DNA of 64,000 bases from positions 5,897,351-5,961,350 of the forward strand of contig JABBOT010000004.1 of assembly GCA_016165875.1 (NCBI GenBank), written 5' to 3'. Under the pieces are notes generated by a model that had not been told where the DNA came from, made no database searches, and saw only the letters and a list, made by a program, of their open reading frames with translations. A program made the position numbers and the translations under genes. Shown one piece after another: positions 11,501 to 23,196 of this stretch. The DNA is from Acanthopleura granulata (lineage: Eukaryota > Mollusca > Polyplacophora > Chitonida > Chitonidae). How positions within the stretch are numbered: the stretch's first letter is position 1; every line of letters begins with the position of its first letter.

Positions 11501-14500
11501 TTTAAAGGTGGTCAAACACATTATAATACTGAAAGTCTTCTCTGATCAATGATGTTCGCTCGTTGGATTTCCCTTCAGAATTTCAAGCATTAAGTTGCTA
11601 CTGGGAAATTTGGAATGTCTGTTAAACTCGCGTATAATTAAACATCTGACTACTTAGCAGCATGCATCCTGACATCAAACGTGATCTCTATAGGTCTTGG
11701 GCCATTTCTATAGAGCCATTTCTGACTTTAGTCAAAATTTCACAAAGGCTGTTTTTCTGGTACTGGAAGTTGAAAGTTTTAGACAATTTGTCTAAAGATA
11801 ACAATAATGAAACGATGAAAACTAATGTCTGGGATTTAAAAAAATCTCTAAATTTCTACTTTGTAGATTCAAACTATTAATGTTAATCTTATAATCTGTA
11901 GTCTTACTTATTCTAAGTATATCTAGCTTTGATTAAATTGCTATCTCTCATAATTATATTTAACTCATGCTTTTCTGTGTATTTATGGTCTGTTTTATTT
12001 CTTTGGCTTCCATGGAAATGGGCACAGTTTTCTGTATGCATACGTTACTACATTGTACACCGAGAGTGACGTGTAAATATATAGGTGGTCGAGAACATAA
12101 TTCGACATAATGTCGATAATTCATCGAGATAAAGCAGGTGGTATCCAAAGTTCGCCACATTCTTTGGAAATTTTCTTCCATTACACATACACTGAGAAAA
12201 TGATACAAGTATTGTTCTACATCAGCTGTTAAAAAGTGACATACCAGTAACCGTTCTCAGACATTCAGTAGTCTTGTCTTGTATATGCAAGCTTCCAACA
12301 CATTCACATCTTTTTTAGAAAATTTTTATGCCCTTGATTTTTCAGGTTGCACTCGGATATTCTCTTACTGAATAAAGACGTTATAGTATCAATGATAACA
12401 ACTGGACACTTACTTGTATATGTTAATAGTGCTGCTAATCCCATCATCTATAACTTTATGAGTGGTGAGTATGTAGGACAAGAAACATATTTCAAATACT
12501 TAGATTTGTACGTTTATACGGTTATCCTTTAGGAGGTGTATTTCTTCGTGTACAATACCACTTACTTAGGAATACACAAAACCGTATATTATTATACTTG
12601 GTAATACCAGAAAGTTTTCAAGAAGTTTTCACTCGCTTCACCTCCCTTCGTGGCATATGTCGATATTACAACTTATCCCTATCACAACACCTTGTTTGTG
12701 TAGTCTTAAGTTAATGCGTAAAGTTTTAGAAAGAGTGTTGAAACCATTGGGTAAATTCCTAACTTTGGGCCCTGAAAATTAAAGGTTTTCCTTAGGCCAT
12801 TTTTTATTTTATAAGTTATTAAGTCGTATTTAAGTTATATTGTTTCGGTTATATTTACTTTTGTGGAAATTGGTTTAAATTGGCATCGAAGTCTGCTTAA
12901 GCGTCTTGAGACTTGTCATCTAGTGACGTCACCAGGGGAATCCTTATCAGCCACTGCACGGCATACCCGGGCAGTTGACATGGCTAGTCCTGTAACAGCG
13001 CATCTAGATCTCCTCTCTTAATCAGATGAAGATTCCACTGATCTGGATTCCTACAGCGACGATATATACGATCTGGACGAAAGCTCACATATTAGCAAAG
13101 GTATGGAAGTCGAGCAAAGCACATGGCAAGATACTCCAGAAAATGTAGAGCCATATCATTTTGAGTCCTGCTAGCACTCCGATCCGGGATGTCGCCTATC
13201 TGAGCCACAACGACAAAAAAAAAAATAAAACCTGCCAGGCTGGAATAAAGCTAGAACATAATTACCGTTCGTCTGTTTCGTTTCTCTGCTTTTGAGGCAC
13301 CTCGAACTAGGAGTCATAATGGTATCATTGTGACGATCCTGCAAATCGCAAGCTGAAACTACGCGAGAAACGAACGAAAGGTAGAATTGTCTGCCAGCAA
13401 CCTGCGTAGGTTTCTTCTCATCATATAATACAAACTGTCGTGGTATAAATGATATCATATATAACATTTTTGTTGTCATTCCCATCACACAAGTCCTTAT
13501 TCAATATCATTTTGTCAGTCGGTGGAAAACCCAAAGCAAATTCTTTATTTGGGTCTACTAGTGACCAGCCATATTATCAGTCCTTTTCGTTTGATGTATG
13601 AGGACACCCTGTTGGTACAGTTCAGCAAATACCACAAACTGTGTCAGTGTCCCTATCCGTTGCTTTATGGCATGTAGGATCCATCTCTTGATGAGGCACA
13701 GAATGCTGTGGTGACATCTTCATGTGTTCCTGGCCTCCTGGATCCCGACGCACAGTGTTGGCATCTGTATTGTTTTACCTCCCGGTACAAGGAGGTCACA
13801 ACCTGTGAACCACTGAAGTCCCCAGTCAAGCATGCCATCTGGCGTCCAAATACATGCATCTATTGTCGCAAAGCATTAGAGTATGAGTTTGAGTCACAGC
13901 TCCACCAGAATGGTTATGATGGCCAGTTGAAATCAAAGAAAACATTTGCTTTGAATTCTTCAATTCCAAGATCTCAACTGCAACAATAATAGCAACATTG
14001 TAGCTTTCGTTACATTGACTTGTTAACACTAATTAAGGAAATTTCACTTTTGCCTTCAGTCATGGGGGGGGGGGGGGGCATTAAAGATGAGCTCCTAGGA
14101 CAGTTGCCCCAACTTGTGACCGTAATGGTAAACATTTTGAACATGACGATTAGTTTTAAACATGACGGCCAAATTCATATGAACATTGTGGCCTTGATAT
14201 CTTAGTTTCTCTTAACTATGCAGTTCTCATGTGCTACGCGAAAGCGAGATGAATATCATTAAACACAGTGGCATATACAAAACTTTCATGCGTACTGCCG
14301 GCAGCCATCATGGAAAATGGCTGCCATTACTGTTACAGGGAAAATCTGAGATTGCCCTATTCCTCATACCATAATCTAGCAGTGTGCCAAATTAGAGTGC
14401 TTCTTTCATCAAAGGCACAATTCTGCCATATGTGTAACCTATCTGCTGCACTACCCAGTTTAATTCCTTTCTTGTCTTTAGACTAAGTATACAGACTTAT

Positions 14501-15491
14501 ACAAATCGCTGAGGTATTGTTGCACCCCCCTTCAAAAATATTAATATTTCTACGGTGTATGGATGACGTTGTCCTCTGATAAATGAATAGGAAAATCAAA
14601 ATGGCTACTGACAAGTTCTCCTGGTGACGTCGCATTTTTGATCTGTGAATATTGGTATTCTAAAATATCAATAGCTCGCAAACCACTGGATATTTTTAAA
14701 GCATGAAAGGTAATTTCAATTTTAATATTGTTTTATATTCACTGAACAACAGCAGGTGTCTGTGCTGGGCATTACCTGGTTGTGATTGTTTCTTCATAAA
14801 TCGTAGGCCTTTTTCGGTTTCATGCATCAATAGTAATAATATAACAATACCTGGCACGCGAGTTATGAAAACTTCCAATTATTGGAACACTCCTAAAGAT
14901 TACCTCCGTACCCAAGGTACCACCTTGAAGTTATTATCTCAAGCGGCGTATAATAGCATATATCATTTGAGAGGTGTTGTTCTGTACTACTTCAGCCAAA
15001 ATTCCTCGTGGAAATGCGAATAATTTATAACGTAACTGGTAACATTATCAGGAGTGACGTTAGTCATACCACTCAACATTTGGCATACATCATCTTCGAT
15101 GTTTAGGCAGAGCTCAAGGTTTTACTATTTATGGACTAGCTTCAGTTCGTGGATGAGGGATACCAGGCAAGCTCGACGCCAACGCAGCATCAGTGGTATA
15201 TACTGGTTCGGGGCTGGTACATTCATGAATTAAGCACTTGAATTAAGCAGTAAATGCCACATTTCCACAGTAATGAAAGCCAAATGAGGAAATTCATATT
15301 GACGCTACTCACAAAACAAGTACCTTGGCCTTGATTAAAAGAGCTTTATGTGAATGTAGCGGGCTTCCATGGCATACGTTAATATATAATAGTCTCCATT
15401 CAAAATTTGGCATTTTATGTTTTAGAGAAATTCCGATCGGGTTTTGTCAATGTCTGTAGCTGCATCAGGCAATGCAAGAAACCACCGACAG
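5185..15491 (+). CDS. Orexin/allatotropin-receptor-like GPCR (partial; four exons)
   Basis: Class A (rhodopsin-family) peptide G-protein-coupled receptor, expected in the plasma membrane. Exons 5185-5524, 6964-7099, 12346-12464 and 15426-15491 all have AG/GT borders and join in phase (340+136+119+66 nt, 220 codons plus one base). They cover TM3 to the juxtamembrane tail. Visible motifs: ERYYAICHPL after TM3, W in TM4, one ECL2 cysteine (SSICGHE), P in TM5 (YVLPF), a basic ICL3 end (QRRRAAKMLI), and TM7 NSAANPIIYNFMSEKFRSGF, which matches the orexin-receptor pattern closely. A Cys-rich tail start (VCSCIRQCKK) could be palmitoylated. The TM6 proline of the CWxP/CYLP motif is replaced (CYFM). 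TM1, TM2, the start codon and the rest of the tail are not found. Ligand is unknown; a trissin-type or other invertebrate neuropeptide receptor is the alternative. Confidence 0.85.
5565..5875. mobile_element. MITE-like element with 13-bp exact terminal inverted repeats
   Basis: CGCAGGTTTCGAG at 5565-5577 is matched exactly by its reverse complement at 5863-5875. Just inside, both ends carry a TCACG/CGTGA palindrome-like block next to GACAA. The element is 311 bp with no credible coding capacity. It sits 40 bp into the intron after the receptor TM3-TM5 exon. The target-site duplication is not clear (AATA on the left, ATTA on the right). An internal TGACGTCAC, a CRE-type site, lies at about 5832-5840. 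Confidence 0.55.
5876..6963. other. Receptor intron remainder
   Basis: AT-rich intron sequence. It contains a C10 run (6006-6015) and a G-rich run near 6290-6300. No coding exon or repeat that I recognise. Confidence 0.6.
6964..7099 (+). CDS. GPCR exon: ICL3 and TM6
   Basis: The acceptor TTTGAAG precedes 6964 and the donor is AT|GTAAGT; phase 1 in, phase 2 out, fitting both neighbours. It encodes a short Ser/Arg-rich third loop (GSRSRSGSQGAVSQLIQRRR) and TM6 (AAKMLIAVVVCFFLCYFMHNIIIMLM). The usual FxxC(W/Y)xP motif is present as FFLCYFM, so the helix-kink proline is Met here. The loop is short compared with vertebrate orexin receptors. Confidence 0.85.
7100..12345. other. Long receptor intron, no gene recognised
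   Basis: 5.2-kb AT-rich intron between the TM6 and TM7 exons. Its longest open frames (116-119 codons, near 10457-10807 and 11107-11466) have no motifs, no splice context and biased composition, so I treat them as chance. An A-rich run lies near 8575-8600. Confidence 0.6.
12346..12464 (+). CDS. GPCR exon: ECL3 and TM7
   Basis: Acceptor ATTTTTCAG at 12345, donor G|GTGAGT at 12465. Phase 2 in, phase 1 out. It encodes the end of TM6/ECL3 (LHSDILLLNKD) and TM7 ending in the invariant NPIIY motif. The segment GHLLVYVNSAANPIIYNFMS is nearly the orexin-receptor TM7 signature (HWLVYANSAANPIIYNF in vertebrates, from general knowledge). This exon is the strongest basis for the family call. Confidence 0.9.
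12900..13990 (+). pseudogene. Decayed transposon or retroposed coding fragments inside receptor intron
   Basis: Two coding-like blocks on the plus strand lie in the intron between the TM7 and tail exons. The first (12979-13173) reads MASPVTAHLDLLS, an in-frame stop, then an acidic Ser/Asp-rich stretch ending VEPYHFESC and a stop, and is soon followed by an A-rich run (13207-13219). The second (about 13600-13989) reads a Cys/His-containing segment (CWHLYC, then WRPNTCIYCRKALEYEFE) after one in-frame stop. Composition is richer in GC than the flanks. The family is not recognised; a faint likeness to acidic N-termini of transposon-borne P2X7-tail-like proteins is only an impression. No open gene remains. 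Confidence 0.35.
14064..14078 (+). repeat. G15 homopolymer run
   Basis: Fifteen consecutive G residues in the receptor intron. Long G runs are rare in this AT-rich window; length may be unreliable in assembly. Confidence 0.7.
15426..15491 (+). CDS. GPCR exon: helix 8 and start of C-terminal tail
   Basis: Acceptor TATGTTTTAG before 15426 and donor G|GTAGGT at 15492. Phase 1 on both sides. Joined to the TM7 exon it gives NFMSEKFRSGFVNVCSCIRQCKKPPTG. The (S/G)(E/K)KFRxxF motif directly after NPxxYNF is the helix-8 hallmark of this receptor family, which confirms the junction. Three Cys residues form a possible palmitoylation site. The next exon is not identified with confidence. Confidence 0.85.
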
Positions 15492-15514
15492 GTAGGTGAT
15501 GCCTATAGCATTTA

Positions 15515-15735
15515 CACATAAAGATTGACTGATTGATTAGTGATTCACATCCTACTCAAGAACCGATTTGACTGTGTTCAGATTTATGGATGGAGGAACC
15601 CAGAGCTTTCGAGATAAAGCTTTTGACTTAAATCCACGGCCAAAAGGTTCAAGCCTAGATTCGACCAACCGTCATTGTTGGTCAAGTGTCTGGTAGCTAT
15701 TTACTCCGAGCTTACGCTTTAACTATCTGAGCTTT
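15515..15735 (-). mobile_element. tRNA-derived SINE relic (minus orientation)
   Basis: On the minus strand the order is a TAGTTAAAGCG A-box-like block, a GGTCGAATCTAGGCTTGAACC B-box region, a diverged body, and an AATCAATCAATC tail. The tail block aligns by eye with the SINE relic at 18355-18510. Boundaries are approximate. Confidence 0.4.
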
Positions 15736-18354
15736 ACATAAATGATCTGTTTATTGCACTATGTAAACATGTTTTTCCGCACTTTCCATCATTTCATTTT
15801 ACCTCATTCCATAAAAACTAGTAAAACAATATTTAACGTGGATATGAAGTGACCCTTGGCTTAAAGATATGTGTAAATGATGTAGGAAATGCTCCCTGTG
15901 TTTTATCGAAAATGCTTTTAAAACCTTTTTGCATACTACTCAATATGTTTATTTTGTCCAACGCTCTAAATACAGCTGCGATTAGCCTGTAATGTTGAGT
16001 TAATGCCGAATAAACTGTGGCTGACGCTATCTTATACCCTCAGTGAAGGAAATTGCCGTACATATTTATCATTCGCAGTTGGAAAAGATAAATATATTTA
16101 CCACCCTCGTAGCCACAGAGAATATTGTGCAATCATTAAGGCTATATATATTTCACTCCTTTTCTCTTCTATTGCAGAGCAAATGCATTTATCATCTTGG
16201 CAGTAAGTATACGTTTGGTTTCACAAATTCTTTGATCTAAGACAACCAAAAAATTGTCCCACTTATATACTGGCCCTGAACGCAGTAATTCTCACCTATT
16301 TTCTATTTCATGACAGATATTTTATGCCTGGTGGAATTGCTCCCTTTTTCCACTTGTGTACGAAGAATATGATAATAGTACGTATCGACAAATATGGTAT
16401 TATGAAGATTGAAATCTGTATGTGTTCTTGTTTCGTATCATTTTTTTCGCTTTCTGAAGAAAAGAGGCAAAAGAGACAGGTGACGAATCTCCATCGAACG
16501 CTGTATAAAGTTCTAACATGGTCGGGCTGTTCATTGTATTCCGTATATCTCTTTTTCAGCCGATATATAACACGGTAACGTCAGGTATATCAGAAACTTG
16601 AGCGGTTTTATAATCTGATTATCTAACTTGGGATGATTAGTGTGCATTTCAATCTGCATTAGTAGAGAAAATAATGATATTAATACTTCTTTTAAGTCTC
16701 TAACCAGCTAATAATAGCAATATTTCCTAGTTAAAACCTCGTTTCCGGTCCCGCATTCCTCGATTTTGTGCGAAGCCTTCCAGTAAATTCCAAAGGTTGG
16801 TTAACATTTTTCTTAGCATTCCTCTGTTTGCACCTCCGAGACCATCTATCACAATAACCTATTCACAGGTTAATGGTTATTAACAAATAAATCAGTTCAA
16901 TAAACAAAAACCTCTGTTGTATTTACTTATCTGCTTGGGTTTTATTTTTGGACTATTTTTTCCATGGCTCATATTAATATCTGTTGTGATATCGGTTTTG
17001 GCATCTAATCTCAGTTGCATGGTTGATTCAACATGAATTTAGTGGGAACATTGTTACTTTGTTTTATTTATTTGTTCGTTTATTTTTTCTTTGCCTCATC
17101 CCCACAGACTGTATGTTTAAAAGATTATGGAGGATCTTTTTTTTTCGTTTTTCTTGGATAACATTTTAAATAAAATTATCACTTTGAATTACAATCAGCT
17201 ATTATTTTTGAGAAATGAAACACGGGGCAGCTTTGGTTGTCTGACATGAGGGTTTGCTCCAAGCAAGCAATGAATGTGTTCAATATACAGTTGATGCGGA
17301 CGTGTGCATTCCAGTTTGTCAGCTGTAGGAAGGGCATATCACATTCTAAATACTAAACACAGTATATTGCAATGGCTTTGTTTAATAAACCGACAAAGGT
17401 AGTTACTGAATTCATCACCAATTATAAACAGTATGAAACTTAAGGTCCTGTCAAGGTAATAAAAATTTTCCCTCGTCGAAATGTTAAATAACTCACACAT
17501 GCACATGCCAGTATGATCCTTTCTGCCTACTGGTATGATATATCTGGTGTATAAGAACTCTAAATGTAGAACTGGCTATATATATTTACGGGTTATTAAA
17601 CACGTTTAAAAGGCCGTGCTTCATATTGTTTCTTTAATGATGTAAGTTTGTAACCCTTGAGCAAACTTGCACCGGCAGGGTATTATTGGCATGTGGCGCT
17701 GCTCTAACTTATCAGCACATAACATCCATTAAATGAAACACGGTTTTACCACTGCTGAATTCAACATTCTATTATTTCATTCTTACAATTATCACGGCAA
17801 GCCCAGAAAAAATATGAATTGTCCCCAAAATCAAAACGCCAATGATTCAATATAATGTGAACGGTGAAGACTGTTCCATATGAAAACAACCACTCGTCCA
17901 CTGATGTGATCCATGGCTGTCGTAGAGTTATTTATATTGAGAAATTGAACACCAGACCTACTTACTAAATTTTGAAATATTCATAAATCGTTTTTCACAA
18001 CAGAGGAACTTATTTACACTTTCCGATATCCTTGAAGATTCGGGTGTAAGGTGTTGAGTGATCGAGTAATTCTACATTAACGTCGGCTAGAAAATAGCTA
18101 TTAACATGAATGCATTTTTGTTTGACCTAATAACGCTTAATACACGGGCGCCTATGTTGCTACTATGGTAAATTTACATAGTTAAAACAAAACACTAAAC
18201 CTTGACAATTCATGCCGGAATTCCCCCATGATATTTAAATATTGCTAACTATATATCACAGTTTCATTACGTGACACAGAAAATAATGGTTTACATAAAC
18301 TCTTGGAAACCCGTGAGCAGGGAGTTATCGTATAACCTTATTCCAGCCCATTAC
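15736..18354. other. Non-coding stretch; possible distal receptor intron
   Basis: No recognised exon. A frame-compatible pair (16178-16202 and 16317-16578) could extend the receptor tail, but the product is hydrophobic and unlike a GPCR tail, so it is not called. Confidence 0.5.
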
Positions 18355-18510
18355 TAAACTGACTTGACTGGTGTTTTATGCGCCACATTCAGGAATTTTT
18401 TATCGTAAAATCCAGCAGACATAGGCCCTTAAACACCATCACATATGGACAGATACCTGAACAGGAGCAACGACCAGTTCAACCGAATCTAGATTCGAAC
18501 AGGCAGCGTT
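18355..18510 (-). mobile_element. tRNA-derived SINE relic (minus orientation)
   Basis: Minus-strand reading shows CTGTTCGAATCTAGATTCGG (B-box-like), then a body ending in TCCTGAATGTGGCGCATAAA and a CCAGTCAAGTCAG tail. The end resembles the ATTCTTGAGTACGGCGTAAA motif of the main SINE family in this window. Diverged. Confidence 0.4.
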
Positions 18511-21500
18511 ATTGTCGATCCAGAATTAATGATTTCTATTACGGCATTCTCAAATAAGGCAGTCCAGACCGATCTGCCATTAATCAGAAACTGTCATAGT
18601 GTAGAACAACTACACACAAGGATGGAATCCTAATTACTTTAGACGATAGTGTTCCCTCGCTCCTGGTTTCAAACATCAAACTGTTTAAAATAACTGTTCA
18701 AAGGTCCTCATGTTTGGCGTCAGGGAATTTACTCAGACTAGAATCTCTTGAAAACTATAACAAGGCTATGCTTTGCTTTAATTATGTTTATTAAACGAGA
18801 TTGGACATTGGGAGTGAAATTTGGCTCGGTAAACTGGATTTGTGCGTCTCTTATGAAAAAATAACAATTTGATGTAGAATAGGTTATGATGTGGAACGTG
18901 ACAATAATCAATAGATCTTCGAAATAGGGTTCAGCCGCAGCCGACACGGGTGTTATGTATTAAGTGCAGAGAACTTGTTCCCTGTCTGTCTGAATCATAA
19001 ACCAATCCCGAAATTTTCATGTAACTTGCAAGTCTTTATGGTAAAGAGCGTGTCCAATTAACTTTCCTCACATTCACATTTCGAACATAGTTTATATCAC
19101 CTAACTGCTTCAAGAAGCGTGATGAAAGCCATCTGCAGTCTGCCACTATATATTCATACAACCAAAAAAGGAAGCAAGCCACAGATATCACTGAAAAATG
19201 TTTTAAAAATTCAGTAAAATGGTATTCAGTATTGGGGATATGGAATTGGCAAAAAATGTACTCTTATTGTTGTATAAGCTCTGTGGACTTGGCCAATCAC
19301 TACCATTGAAAACGTAACTTGATATTTTGGCTGCTACGTCAAAACACACAACGGATGTTGATAATACATGTCGCGTCTTATGGTAGACAGATGCAATATT
19401 TTGGAAATTGAGATTATTTATGTGTTATTATGTATTTGGGCCAACTTGATAGTCATACATTTAGGTGATCCTAGGCAGAACTACCCGTATCATAATGCCA
19501 CATATTGCACAAAAGGCTGCGGTAATTTGTCAGAGTGAGCTGCCAACAAAACCTCCTCGGAGCAGGTATTGCTTGCAAATGTGAAGAACTTGTTGCAATA
19601 GTTTTCCTTATCGCATCCATATTTAATAAGGAAATGTCCTCACCACACCTACATTAAAGAATCTATTCCAAATGAGAAGGTCATGTTAGCTTCCGGTACA
19701 TTCCATGATGTCTGCAACCAGCTGATGTTGACACCCGTGTAGGCGGAGACAAAGACGAGTAGGACCACTGAAAAACGAAGTTTGAACTGACAAACTGCCA
19801 AAGAAATTTCGGACATGAGTGGGGTTTCTGGCATTTTAATTTGTATTTTCCTGTATTTTCATACCCAATCAAGTACACTTAATTATGAAACCGCACAAAG
19901 TTGTTTAATACCAGTGGTAACGTTGTTTTGTACCAATGGCAACGTTGTTTAGAACTGATAGCACAGAATGATCGCCTAAATGATGTGGCTTCACGCTAAA
20001 GAGCTAACTTGAAATAACGGCGTAACCAAAGGATTGGCTGACTTACTTTCACTTTAAATTGTTTTTCAACACGTTTTTACTTATATAATGGATGTCCGGT
20101 TTACTCTAAGGGTGCAATATAGGCCTGCATACTGTATAAATTTCTCTGTTAATGATGGGAAGACATTTGTCACATACATGTTACCTCGAGTTACGTTCAT
20201 ACAAATGAAAAATGTATTAGACCTTGTTACAGTTTGACAGATATCTGCATGTGAGTATTGTGATGTTTGTAACGTATATGGGTAAAAACATGGTCCTTAT
20301 ATATAGTGCACCAAAAAAACACCATTTGAAGTAACACAAAGCATGCAATTACATCAGCTGGGTACCTTAAGGTCCTCTTTCAGGATAGCAATGTTTTGGT
20401 GTCAGTACTAACACCTTTTCCAGAGTTAATGACACCGACCGAAATCACTCCATCCTGGAAAAAAGAAGTTGGTTGGTATCCATAACACTGTTGTAGTTGT
20501 AGCGCAACTTTCGAAGTCTTTATATGACATGCACTTCTTCTTCTTGTAATTGTGATTGGCGTGCATTTACTGGGGAAAAAAAACATTTTTTTCTTTTCAG
20601 TGATAGAAGTGATCGCATGTGCAGAGAAGAAACCAGAGCTACGGAAATCTAAAAACGAGTTGATTGTCCAATACAGGATGTCTTGAAGAACACCTTCGAT
20701 GTACCATTGGGACATACTATTTGTGGCAAACTCCACACAGGCAAGACATATCAAAGTTGATGCATCCGGAAAGATAACTTCAACTGGCTTGTTCCACCGA
20801 TGCTACCCTGTACATTTCAAGTGATCTCGCATGATACTCTCGTTATCAGGACCGTGCGTGAAAACTTCTGGTCCAGATTTAATTAATAAATACCTTCATA
20901 GTTAATGTGTCAAGACAAGGTGTAATAATTATTCCACTTACTTCAAAACTGATTTCTAATTATTATGTGGAGGATTTGGTTGGAACATTCAGACTTTTGT
21001 GTCTAGTGAAACTGTGATTAAGATGCAAAAGTTGGTCTCGGAAATTCACGCTTGTTAATGGAAGGGGAGATAATACGTGATCCAATCTCTTTTACTTGCA
21101 CCTTTTCATTGTGCTGTGTCGTCAAAGCCAGTGTGTAAATGAGTGAACTAACAGTTGCCTTGAAATGCGTCAATCCGTTCGCAATGGAGGAACAACAATG
21201 TTGTTGCAGTATAGCACAGAAGTGAAGTGTGTCGACGTTATCTGCTTGATAAATATGTTTGGTTTTAGCATATTACGGGTACATGTATATAGCTATATGC
21301 GCTGTCACAGCTCAGACTTTGCAGTGTGAATTTAGGAAGTATAGCGCATTGATACCAAGAGTGAAACTATAACCTAAAGACATTCTAAAGGATTCGTAAT
21401 AGACAGTGTGGTTGTCTAAGAATGTGAGACTTACCGGAAGTAGTTAAACACTACTAACATTTCAACTTACTGTGCCAAGACTCCACAAGAACTTTATCGG

Positions 21501-22960
21501 AACTGAGTTACCCGATAAATATATATATATATATAACAAAATTATTGTCAAAGTTTGGACCTGAACGAAACGCCGTTGGACGTTGAAATGTCGCGTCTGG
21601 GAACGAATCGAGCAATGCGGACAGGGGTACCTTGTGAAGCGTGTTTGTTACAATCATTCAACAGGTAGTTCTTAAACGCTTGCTTTGCCGTGTCATGCTA
21701 CTGTTAGATTTATTATCCCAAACCCATTATCAGTTCCAGTTCTCATATACTGAACTGTGATTAATCATTCACTTTGTTCCACAAATTTGTAATTCATCCA
21801 TTGTGTGTTCCACATTCCAGTCTTGCTGAAAACCCTTGTGATAGAACTGTCTAGCTCCATATGTGTGACAACATGTGTTGGATCTATGAACAACTGTTAT
21901 CGTTAATCCGACATACATGCATAACAGAAGGAAATGTCAAAGTGCATAATGTGACATATTGCACATTTACTGTCGGTTCAGTTCAATTCATGTATAATTT
22001 CTTCCGGTTTGTAAGTCCTGTATAAACCCCTTAATAATCTTCGTAATAATAATGATTCGCAATGATATGAAAGGTCCTACAATAATGTTTAAAAGCATCA
22101 TATATTCATATCTATGATACAAAGTTCTAAGACCATGGCCCTTCGTTGATCAATTTTCGGACTTTACGCCTTTACGTAATCTGTGAAAGTTGAATGTAAG
22201 TATATATAACTTTAAATTTTATGTGCAGGGCATTCAAAGACACCATTTCTACAATATTTAAATTGCAGTTGGAAATTAGTCTGGATTCGTGTAAAATAAC
22301 CTTCTTCGGAATTTGGTGAAATCTTGATGAATAGTTTGTCCTAAGATAATGGTAAGTTAACTCAACCACCATGCAGGATCCTACTTGTCCAATCTTCCAC
22401 ACCTTTCCTAAATACTACATTATTTCAGCCCATTTCCATTACAGACAATTTTAACGTAAGATGTTAATCTGAGTTATTTTGAATGTGAAGTTAAGGGGTA
22501 TGAATGAAAACAGGACAACATCATCGATAAGCATTATACAGCTTCTCTTCCCGACTACATTTCATTAACTACTACCCGCGATAGTCTTTTATACTGCATT
22601 CCTGCATAAGCCAGGATTTTGTTGGTGGACGAATAATGATGGAAGCCTTGTTCCTTTACATTGTTTCCACGTGTTTGTTTATTAAATGTAATACAGCAGG
22701 ACATTCTGAGTAATTCTAGGCCAAGGTAAATTGTAATTGACATCATTCCATTTATTAATCTAATTCGAATTGGCAGCTGTATGGATGTTGCTCTTAAGTC
22801 TGTCAGCTGTAACACTATCGTCGTCACTTGGGCTTTGCTTTCTCTGCCCTAGTCCTTTATAAAGAGCTGAGGACACAAAGGGCTCAAATACAACCCGGTC
22901 ATAAAAGAAAACGGTGCCCAAACTCATACCGTAAATCTAAAACATGGTAACTTCACCATA
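18511..22960. other. Non-coding stretch, no gene recognised
   Basis: AT-rich. The longest frame (20380-20754, minus, 124 codons) shows no domain, and no splice context supports it. It holds an (AT)n tract at 21519-21535 and a short imperfect direct repeat (CAACGTTGTTT-type) near 19910-19950. Confidence 0.55.
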
Positions 22961-23196
22961 GGTGCTTCCGTGCCCGAGGTGGATTATACTCTAGCCTTTC
23001 CCGGATACGGTCGCTGTGAGTTCAAGTCCAACCGATGCTGTCTTCCGTTCCAGGAAGGTCTGTCAGGAACCCACGGATGGGCGTGGGTTTCCTCAGGCTG
23101 TTCCTGGTTTCCTCCCACCCTAATGCTGGTCGCCGTAGTATAAATGAAATATTTCTGAGTATGGCGTAAAAAAACAATCAAATAAATAAATAAATA
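22961..23196 (+). mobile_element. tRNA-derived SINE, main family
   Basis: Contains GCTGTGAGTTCAAGTCC (B-box region), a body with GGAAGGTCTGTCAGGAACCC and GGTTTCCTCCCACCCTAATG, the tail block GAAATATTTCTGAGTATGGC, and an (AAAT)n end. The same order occurs at 31480, 34455 (reverse), 48459, 56526 and 61591. A Pol III tRNA-derived head and A/T-rich tail define a SINE; no coding capacity. Confidence 0.8.

Noticed and set aside
16003..16578. Receptor C-terminal exons
   Set aside because: Frame-compatible but hydrophobic and unlike known tails; kept only as a low-interest lead.
20380..20754. 124-codon open frame on the minus strand
   Set aside because: No domain, signal or splice context; contains homopolymer-driven stretches. 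A frame of this length is expected by chance in 64 kb.
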